Shown: piece after piece, positions 7,080 to 12,153 of the stretch
How the letters are laid out: each line of letters opens with the position of its first letter
Position numbering within the stretch: the first letter of the stretch is position 1
NCBI GenBank assembly: GCA_947598455.1
Contig: CANQFI010000043.1
Coordinates: forward strand, 1 to 12,153
Source of the DNA: an uncultured Bacilli bacterium
Lineage (GTDB): Bacteria > Bacillota_I > Bacilli_A > RF39 > UBA660
Length of the DNA stretch: 12,153 nt
Reading direction: 5' to 3'
Notes under the pieces: model-generated
Told to the model about the DNA's origin: nothing
Databases searched by the model: none
What the model saw: the letters and a program-made list of their open reading frames with translations, nothing else
Program-made: the position numbers and the translations under genes

Positions 7080-7260
7080 AAATCCGCGGTACCACCCAAT
7101 TTATTATGTATAACATAATCACTTTTTTGATAACGGATTTATATCCGGACTAATTATAGTCAACTCCTGAGTGTCTTCTTATATAAATCTATATTAGTTT
7201 TCAGCAACCACTAACTCTCTTTAATAGAATTATATAATACTCTTCTCATTCAACATTTCT
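7041..7260 (-). promoter_or_regulatory. Aspartate-specific T-box leader of aspS
   Basis: This RNA leader binds uncharged tRNA-Asp and then prevents termination, raising aspS expression. The canonical T-box core GGGTGGTACCGCG is at 7085-7097, and its CGTCCC partner lies at 7064-7069. In Stem I, TGAG (7245-7248) pairs with CTCA (7168-7171). On the 5' side the specifier loop shows AGAGTA; on the 3' side it presents GAC at 7173-7175 followed by A, the Asp codon. A small hairpin CGGAT/ATCCG and another, TTATGT/ACATAA, fill the middle. The leader lies between a consensus promoter and aspS. The T-box class is certain; the Asp specifier agrees with the gene it controls. Confidence 0.95.
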
Positions 7261-7266
7261 AACGCT

Positions 7267-7295
7267 ATTTTAAAACTTAATTATTTAGTTGTCAA
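7267..7295 (-). promoter_or_regulatory. Promoter of the T-box/aspS operon
   Basis: A perfect -35 TTGACA (7290-7295), a 17-base spacer and -10 TAAAAT (7267-7272) place the start near 7260, just before Stem I of the T-box. It sits 13 bases after the stop of the L,D-transpeptidase gene. No terminator is evident there, so some read-through into the leader is possible. Confidence 0.8.
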
Positions 7296-7308
7296 TTTAT
7301 TTTTAGTT

Positions 7309-8748
7309 TTAAAAATCAATTATACGACTATTAAGAATTTGGGAATGCATAGATAATAACCACTTTAGATCTTCAGTATTATATCTAGTACATCCATGTG
7401 AAGCAGGATAATTATTTCCACCACCAATATGCCATGGATTACTTCCACCACCACCATTATTTTTCCAAATTACATCAACGCTATATCCTTCATTTGCACG
7501 GCGACCAATTGTATAGCTATTAAAATGAACACCAGTACCAGCACCATTACCATTTTTTAACGGATCTCCTGTACTAACTGGAAATTCACGAATCAATCGC
7601 CAATGACCAGCAGATCCTTCAAACATATACTCCGTTTGAGTACCGTGACTAGTCCAAAATAAATAATTTGTTTTGCTTTCAAAGCCAAAGGTATTAACGA
7701 AGTCTTCTGCGTATTCTTTACCATAAGCACCAGCGATATAGTATGAAACTGGAGTAACAGAGTTATTATTTATTTCAATATAATCATTATCTACTTTAAT
7801 AGTATTTCCATATGGATATCCACGAATATTACTACTTGCGACACCATTATATGCTCCTTCTGTACCAGCAGCTAAAGTAACATTATTACCAGTTATACGA
7901 CTAGTACCAGTTATAGTGGAATTTACTTTTACATTAGTATATAGAGTTTGAATAACCATAACATTGGCAGAGGCTTTTTTACTAGGATCCTCTTTAGAGG
8001 TAACTGTAATACTGGCAATTCCACCAAAATGTGGTTTCAAAACACCTTCTTTAGTTACAGATACAATACCTTTATTACTACTTTCAAAAGTATAATTACT
8101 AGCATCTAAAGGAGTACCATTAATACTTAATATAGAAATAGTAGAACTATTAAATGATTTATAATTAGCAATAGAAATACGTTGTTTTGATACTTTAAAT
8201 TCATCATTAACAATCAATTCTGGTTCAACAACTTGCGCAAGATTAGTGCCAGCAGAGCCGTTAACAGAATTATTTTGTTCATTTTTTTTCTCTTCTTCTT
8301 CACGATTATTTTTAATATTTTCTCTTATTTGATCTTCTTTTTCTTTTCTTTTTTCTAAAGCTTCTTGTAATTTTTGGCTTTCTTTTTCTTTTTCTTCAGC
8401 ACGTTTTTTCTCTTGTTCTTTGAGTAAAGTATCAATTCTTTCTAAAGAAGCATTATCAAAACAAGCTTTTATTTCTGAAGTATCACTAATAATTATGTTT
8501 TCAAAAGTATAAGATATAATAGTTGGAAGTAAGAAAATAATTATAGCAGCAATAGTTCTTTTAGCTATTTTAGATAGAGAACTACTCGCCTCGTCTTTTT
8601 TAGGATTCATAATTATTTTAGCTAAATCAATAATGATCATAATTATTAAAATAATAGGAATTAAGATAAAAGTAATTTGTAAAGCATACTTTAAGATTAG
8701 GATAGCTCTTAAAATATTTGGTTCTTCACATAATGATAGAATGTGCAT
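7309..8748 (-). CDS. L,D-transpeptidase (YkuD) fused to a VirB2/TrbC-like membrane hairpin and Ig-like domain
   Basis: This 479-residue surface enzyme is predicted to make 3-3 cross-links in peptidoglycan or to attach proteins to it. Order: short outside N-terminus with Cys7; helix at about 15-47; basic loop NPKK...KR at about 48-64; helix at about 65-87; Cys96; a Lys/Glu coiled coil at about 103-157; a Big_2-type Ig-like domain at about 183-266 (NKGIVSVTKEGVLKPHFGG core); a beta-rich link; and the YkuD domain at about 360-479. The active site is clear: His440 in WHIGGG, then SHGCTR with nucleophile Cys453 and Arg455. The two helices with basic loop resemble VirB2/TrbC pilin-like modules and predict both ends outside. 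The ATG at 8748 follows AGGTGAT. Its gene begins 8 bases after the preceding stop. The enzyme call is firm; the pilin likeness is an inference. Confidence 0.88.
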   Translation of the reverse strand: MHILSLCEEPNILRAILILKYALQITFILIPIILIIMIIIDLAKIIMNPKKDEASSSLSKIAKRTIAAIIIFLLPTIISYTFENIIISDTSEIKACFDNASLERIDTLLKEQEKKRAEEKEKESQKLQEALEKRKEKEDQIRENIKNNREEEEKKNEQNNSVNGSAGTNLAQVVEPELIVNDEFKVSKQRISIANYKSFNSSTISILSINGTPLDASNYTFESSNKGIVSVTKEGVLKPHFGGIASITVTSKEDPSKKASANVMVIQTLYTNVKVNSTITGTSRITGNNVTLAAGTEGAYNGVASSNIRGYPYGNTIKVDNDYIEINNNSVTPVSYYIAGAYGKEYAEDFVNTFGFESKTNYLFWTSHGTQTEYMFEGSAGHWRLIREFPVSTGDPLKNGNGAGTGVHFNSYTIGRRANEGYSVDVIWKNNGGGGSNPWHIGGGNNYPASHGCTRYNTEDLKWLLSMHSQILNSRIIDF

Positions 8749-8756
8749 AATATCAC

Positions 8757-9602
8757 CTACTTATCTTTTTCAATACTATAAAAATAGTATTGATTATCAG
8801 AAGCTTTTTTTAAAGTAACAAGATATTTTTCATAATAACTATAACATGATTTATCAGCATTCTCTTCTATTATACAGTTACTATCAATATTTAACTTTAA
8901 TAATTTTTTCTTATCTTTATTACTATAAGCGTTGTATGTTATCTTAACATAGTCCTCATCACCATATTGTTCATCAATAATTTCTTCAATATAAGCAACT
9001 TTTAAATTAATAACAATGTTATCTTTATCTTTTTGATAATAATCATCTATATGTGTAACATAATAACCATTATCTTCACGACTTAGTAAACCACAGCTAT
9101 CTGGTAATTTTGATTCAATAATGTAATTATTACCTGACTTTGATATTTTTCTTCCACAGCCATAAGATGTTTCAGTTATGATAGCATCATAATCCGGACC
9201 AAACAAGGTTTTAATAAAAGATGTTAATGATTCTTTGGAGATTGTTACACTATATGAATCAGTATTTTTATTATAATTTTGATTAGAATAAAAGTCTTCT
9301 TTTTTAGCAATATAATTATCAATTACTAATGACATTATGTAAGTTGTTGGTAGTGAGTCGATAGTATAATCACTATCATATATAAAACCGGTAAATTCAT
9401 TACTGCTAATACGATTTTGAAATTGAAACAAATTCCAATTATCTTCTTTTGTAACTACAGTATTATATAAGTCATTATTTTGTTCATTATTTTTATCATT
9501 GAATGAATATTTAATAAGACAATATAAAACTACAAGCAATATTATAATGATAATACTTATTATTATCTTGGTGGATAATTTAAGATCTTTTGCTTTTTTC
9601 AT
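8757..9602 (-). CDS. Membrane-anchored extracytoplasmic protein, unknown function
   Basis: I do not recognise this 281-residue protein. A Lys-rich start is followed by one hydrophobic helix at about 12-31, most likely an uncleaved anchor, then a polar Asp/Asn/Lys-rich segment and a Tyr-rich soluble domain at about 60-277 outside the cell. Four cysteines (149, 170, 243, 253) in that domain could make two disulfides. The N-terminal arrangement resembles lipid-free exported proteins of gut Bacilli; no lipobox is present. It is the first gene of a two-gene unit, and its TAG stop overlaps the ribosome site of the L,D-transpeptidase, so the two proteins probably act together at the envelope. The start ATG has only a weak AAGG/GTGG site. 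A promoter with a perfect dyad lies upstream. Confidence 0.62.
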   Translation of the reverse strand: MKKAKDLKLSTKIIISIIIIILLVVLYCLIKYSFNDKNNEQNNDLYNTVVTKEDNWNLFQFQNRISSNEFTGFIYDSDYTIDSLPTTYIMSLVIDNYIAKKEDFYSNQNYNKNTDSYSVTISKESLTSFIKTLFGPDYDAIITETSYGCGRKISKSGNNYIIESKLPDSCGLLSREDNGYYVTHIDDYYQKDKDNIVINLKVAYIEEIIDEQYGDEDYVKITYNAYSNKDKKKLLKLNIDSNCIIEENADKSCYSYYEKYLVTLKKASDNQYYFYSIEKDK

Positions 9603-9625
9603 AAAACCACAACCTTAATAATTAA

Positions 9626-9656
9626 TATAATTATTTTAATATTTAAAATAATTATA
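9626..9656 (-). repeat. Perfect 14-bp inverted repeat across the -10 and start site
   Basis: TATAATTATTTTAA, a 3-base centre and TTAAAATAATTATA form an exact dyad. Its first six bases are the -10 box, and its centre falls at the predicted transcription start. An mRNA from this promoter would carry only half of it, so a DNA operator is more likely than an RNA hairpin. All bases are A or T. Confidence 0.6.
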
Positions 9657-9679
9657 CTAAAATATGGATAGTTATTCAA
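9651..9679 (-). promoter_or_regulatory. Promoter of the envelope gene pair
   Basis: TTGAAT (9674-9679), a 17-base spacer and a perfect TATAAT (9651-9656) predict a start near 9644, about 41 bases before the ATG at 9602. The dyad described separately overlaps the -10 and the start. Confidence 0.7.
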
Positions 9680-9695
9680 ATGATTATCTATATAT

Positions 9696-9723
9696 AAAAA
9701 ACTAGATTGTTGCAATCTAGTTT
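9696..9723 (-). terminator. Strong intrinsic terminator ending the defence-like operon
   Basis: AAACTAGATTG pairs perfectly with CAATCTAGTTT (11 bp) around a 3-base loop, with a T-run on the minus strand extending to 9696. The complementary side also has A/T flanks, so it could act in both directions, though no plus-strand gene is present. Confidence 0.85.
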
Positions 9724-9741
9724 ATAAAATTTTTTATTATA

Positions 9742-9852
9742 TTATTTTTTATCTAAATTATTAATATATAAATTAAATTCTTTAAAGGACATATTAGTTG
9801 GGACATCATAAAATTCTGTTATAGGTCTTGCTTTACCTTCAGCTAATTTAAT
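9742..9852 (-). other. In-frame coding-like extension after a stop codon (possible truncated gene end)
   Basis: Directly after the TAA at 9853-9855 the same frame stays open for 36 codons and ends at TAA 9742-9744. It reads as ordinary protein sequence (for example LAEGKARPITEFYDVP, then MSFKEFNLYINNLDKK). No start codon with a ribosome site precedes it; the only ATG is at codon 21. It may be the original C-terminus of the upstream gene cut off by a nonsense mutation, a remnant of another gene, or chance. A terminator follows 19 bases later, as expected at a genuine gene end. Confidence 0.4.
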
Positions 9853-10620
9853 TTAGATATTTTGTGATTTTAAATTATCTTTTGTTAAATTATCTATAAG
9901 TTCAAAAGCGAATTTATAAAATTTATTAAATTCTTCAACAACATAGTTAACAGATACCACATATGTAACTGGTTGACTAGAAAAATTATTATATTTACTA
10001 TATAAAGTGATAAAACAGTCTTCATCTCGACCATAACCAAGCAAATTCGAATCAGCATAAGAATGCTTATAAGAATTTGCTAAAGTATTTATTTTGTCAA
10101 ATAAATCATAAAAATCATCAAAGTCATGAAATTTATCATTTTTTGTATTTAAATAATCGCCTACTGAAGATATGCATATTCTATTGTTTATTACGGCTCC
10201 TTTTATAACCGATACAGTAGCAATTATCTCATCTATAAAATGTTTTAAATCAAATGCTATATATTCATGAAGTTTATCTAATCTTTTGCTAAGATATGTA
10301 TTATAAACTAGAAAGTATTCATCTGTTTCGTTGGCAGTTATTTTTTCCCATATTTGACGAGACTCGATTATATTTTGATTTACAACATCTAAATCCGTAA
10401 TTAGTTTTCTAAACTTTAATTTTTCATCTATATATGGAATTTTATATGAATTAAAGTTTGGCATCATTTTAGTACTATAACTCTCTACAATTTCTTTTCT
10501 ATTATTAATTAGTAAATACTTTTTTCTATATTCCTTGCATTTTTTTAAATTCTTTTGATATTCGTCAACTATTTTCATTAATTTTTTATTCATATAATTA
10601 TTTACCTTACTATTTTCCAT
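9853..10620 (-). CDS. Hypothetical protein, possibly HEPN-like, third gene of the defence-like cluster
   Basis: This 255-residue soluble protein has no signal or membrane segment. The N-terminal third is a Lys-rich helical region (about 1-60), and the rest is predicted mostly helical. The segment FDKINTLANSYKHSYAD (about 175-191) resembles the Asn-x-x-Lys-His-Ser signature of some HEPN-type and related helical families, but the usual Arg-x4-6-His RNase motif is not clear, so I leave the function open. It follows the NUDIX gene by 34 bases with no promoter or terminator between. The ATG at 10620 has its nearest GAGGA 15-16 bases off. An alternative start is the ATG at 10593 (AAGG 11 bases off). 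The frame continues beyond the stop codon for 36 plausible codons. Confidence 0.6.
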   Translation of the reverse strand: MENSKVNNYMNKKLMKIVDEYQKNLKKCKEYRKKYLLINNRKEIVESYSTKMMPNFNSYKIPYIDEKLKFRKLITDLDVVNQNIIESRQIWEKITANETDEYFLVYNTYLSKRLDKLHEYIAFDLKHFIDEIIATVSVIKGAVINNRICISSVGDYLNTKNDKFHDFDDFYDLFDKINTLANSYKHSYADSNLLGYGRDEDCFITLYSKYNNFSSQPVTYVVSVNYVVEEFNKFYKFAFELIDNLTKDNLKSQNI

Positions 10621-10654
10621 ATTTTATTTCTATATTTTTCCTCTTGATTTTTTA

Positions 10655-11041
10655 TTATCTTACAAATTTAGCTAATTCAACATCAGCTGGGCATAAATCA
10701 TAATTTAATAGTTCATCTTTATCTACCCATTTATACTCATAATGATCATGCAACTTAAATGTTCCACTAATATAATTACATTGATACAATCGTAGATCAA
10801 CTATCTTATCAGAATATTCACATACATTATTTATAATATACTTAACTGCTTTTATATCTAGTTCGAATTCTTCTTTAATTTCTCTTTCAATAGCATGAAA
10901 TTCATCTTCGTTCTCTTCCACTTTACCTCCAGGAAATTCCCATTTACCAATCATGTTTTTATCTCCAGTTGATCTTTTAGCAATAAGGCATTTATTATCC
11001 TTTTCAATTAAAGCAGCTACAACTACTACTCTTTTTTTCAT
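10655..11041 (-). CDS. NUDIX hydrolase, NudG/MutT-like nucleotide diphosphatase
   Basis: This 128-residue cytoplasmic enzyme is expected to hydrolyse a damaged or modified nucleoside triphosphate to the monophosphate and pyrophosphate. The NUDIX box spans about 39-61: Gly39, Glu45, Arg53-Glu54, Glu57-Glu58, Leu61, with Glu at position 60 where Gly is usual. WEFPGGKVEENE and the C-terminal CPADVELAKFV match the MutT/NudG arrangement, and length and pattern are close to E. coli NudG (135 residues), known to act on CTP, dCTP, 5-methyl-dCTP and oxidised dNTPs. The start has a strong AAGGAG site. The gene begins 11 bases after the restriction-type gene, so the pair is surely co-transcribed. 8-oxo-dGTPase activity is the alternative. 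Family is certain; substrate is inferred. Confidence 0.93.
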   Translation of the reverse strand: MKKRVVVVAALIEKDNKCLIAKRSTGDKNMIGKWEFPGGKVEENEDEFHAIEREIKEEFELDIKAVKYIINNVCEYSDKIVDLRLYQCNYISGTFKLHDHYEYKWVDKDELLNYDLCPADVELAKFVR

Positions 11042-11052
11042 TTAATTACTCC

Positions 11053-12153
11053 TTACTTACCATATATTCTATAATTGGTTGGAACACATTCAAATTTATC
11101 TTTATTAAATAAATCTGACCCATTTATAACTTTAACTTTTCTATTTTCTTTATCACAGTTATATACACGATAAATAAAATATTGTTGCATATTTTCATAA
11201 GCTACTCTTAATTCGTTATCACTAATTTCAATTGGTGTAGTTTCACCACCTGTTGTTGATTTAACTTCAATATATCTTTCTATTACATTTCCTTTTTCAT
11301 CAATATCAAATGATTTTATATCGTATCCCTCATCATCTTTTTTATTTTCGAAAAAGCGATTCATTTCTTCTACTAAACCTTGAGTATCAAATTGCATAAC
11401 TCTATTTATTTCATATTCTAAAACATCTTTTTCAGTTATTTCACCTTGAGTAGTTTTTAATATTTCTTGAGCCACATAATCTGGTTTATTTTTTCTAGTA
11501 GACTTACGATCTTTGTTACCATTATATTTTCTTATTTTTATTGGTTCGTTAACAAAATTTAGTTTACCATTACTTACAGATGTAACTTGATATTCTTCCT
11601 CTATTTCTTTAACTAATTTTACAACTTTTTTATACTCTTTACTATTTTCATAAGTATCATAGTTATTGACAATCATTAATGGAAATTTATACACTAATCT
11701 CTCTTTTTCTTTAACAGTATATGGTTTATCATCTAAAACTACTTCACCTTCAAAATGATATAATAAATTTTTATCTTTAGTAAATAAGTAAACTGGTAAT
11801 TCATCTTTTAATGAGTTAGCTAAAAGTAAATTATTCCCTGTTAATTCTTGATCGCCATTTAAGCCTTGACCTGTATATATTAATTTACCATCTATAATAG
11901 TAGAATCTTCATAATATCCATTTTCTTCATTAGATATTAAGACTAATGAATATGTTTTAGTAGACTTCATAATTCCAGACATACCAGAGACTTTAAATAT
12001 ATCTAATAGTTCAGTTCTAGTTAAAGTATCCCCAATACTTAATTCATTTATTTTTCTTATTGATTCATAAAAACAAGAACCCCATAATCCAGAACCTTTT
12101 TCTTTCATTTTAAAAAGTTCTTCTTTATTAGTAAAAGCATTGGAATTTATACA
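11053..12153 (-). CDS. SRA-like / DUF3883 restriction-endonuclease-type protein, 5' end probably cut by window
   Basis: This is a putative modification-dependent DNA nuclease. Numbered from the ATG at 12108 (351 residues), an SRA-like domain spans about 24-130: SIGDTLTRTELLDIF, SGMSGIMKSTKTYSLVLI, then IYTGQGLNGDQELTGNN and PVYLF, the pattern seen in SRA-type modules of HNH and related restriction enzymes that bind modified cytosine. A Lys-rich linker leads to a DUF3883 domain at about 225-335 (GYDIKSF, RYIEVKSTTG, DNELRVA, YFIYRVYN). Asp263, Glu281 and Lys283 fit a PD-(D/E)XK nuclease core. The frame remains open upstream of 12108 to the window edge with coding-like codons, and that ATG lacks a good ribosome site, so the true start may lie outside. 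It leads the NUDIX gene by 11 bases. Confidence 0.82.
   Translation of the reverse strand, partial: CINSNAFTNKEELFKMKEKGSGLWGSCFYESIRKINELSIGDTLTRTELLDIFKVSGMSGIMKSTKTYSLVLISNEENGYYEDSTIIDGKLIYTGQGLNGDQELTGNNLLLANSLKDELPVYLFTKDKNLLYHFEGEVVLDDKPYTVKEKERLVYKFPLMIVNNYDTYENSKEYKKVVKLVKEIEEEYQVTSVSNGKLNFVNEPIKIRKYNGNKDRKSTRKNKPDYVAQEILKTTQGEITEKDVLEYEINRVMQFDTQGLVEEMNRFFENKKDDEGYDIKSFDIDEKGNVIERYIEVKSTTGGETTPIEISDNELRVAYENMQQYFIYRVYNCDKENRKVKVINGSDLFNKDKFECVPTNYRIYGK

Noticed and set aside
7296..7312. Terminator after the L,D-transpeptidase gene
   Set aside because: Only a short T5/A5 pairing is possible, with no G-C pairs and no T-run.
8633..8818. Plus-strand open frame of 61 codons
   Set aside because: It lies antisense to the membrane helices of the L,D-transpeptidase gene; hydrophobic codons mirror into Ile/Lys-rich sequence.
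1..12153. CRISPR array, insertion sequence, tRNA or rRNA gene
   Set aside because: No spaced direct repeats, transposase frame, terminal inverted repeats or tRNA-like cloverleaf were seen; the only tRNA-related element is the T-box leader.

Overview
The window is very AT-rich (about 70-75 % A+T by eye). All thirteen recognisable genes lie on the minus strand, so the text below follows transcription from the right edge to the left edge. Shine-Dalgarno sites of the AGGTG/AGGTGAT type, a tRNA-Asp-sensing T-box leader, TAA/TAG-only stops and many small membrane proteins point to a low-GC Firmicute, probably an uncultured gut Bacilli/Mycoplasmatota-like (RF39-type) lineage. It is not a wall-less mycoplasma: it encodes an L,D-transpeptidase and an S66 L,D-carboxypeptidase-type protein, and tryptophan is read normally with TGG.

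Right end (12153-9696): three closely spaced genes form a probable defence cluster. They are an SRA-like/DUF3883 restriction-endonuclease-type protein (5' end apparently outside the window), a NUDIX hydrolase resembling NudG/MutT, and an unknown, possibly HEPN-like protein. After the stop codon of the third gene the same frame stays open for 36 coding-looking codons. A strong hairpin terminator closes the unit.

Middle (9695-7309): a promoter with a perfect 14-bp dyad across its -10 and start region drives a membrane-anchored protein of unknown function. It also drives an unusual cell-wall protein that combines a VirB2/TrbC-like two-helix membrane hairpin, a charged coiled coil, a bacterial Ig-like domain and a YkuD L,D-transpeptidase domain.

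Middle left (7308-4521): a promoter and an aspartate T-box leader with GAC specifier control aspS. A conserved-looking gene of unknown function follows 19 bases behind aspS, and the unit ends in a terminator.

Left (4510-1): an extended -10 promoter starts a run of small membrane proteins. These are a two-helix protein with a DUF3592-like outer domain and a cytosolic PH-like tail, a single-anchor DUF6273-like protein, a four-helix protein, and a two-helix protein with its own promoter. After another terminator come a HAD-family nucleotidase-like gene with a structured 5' leader and an S66 peptidase cut by the left edge. Terminators and the next promoters are packed tightly and in one place overlap.
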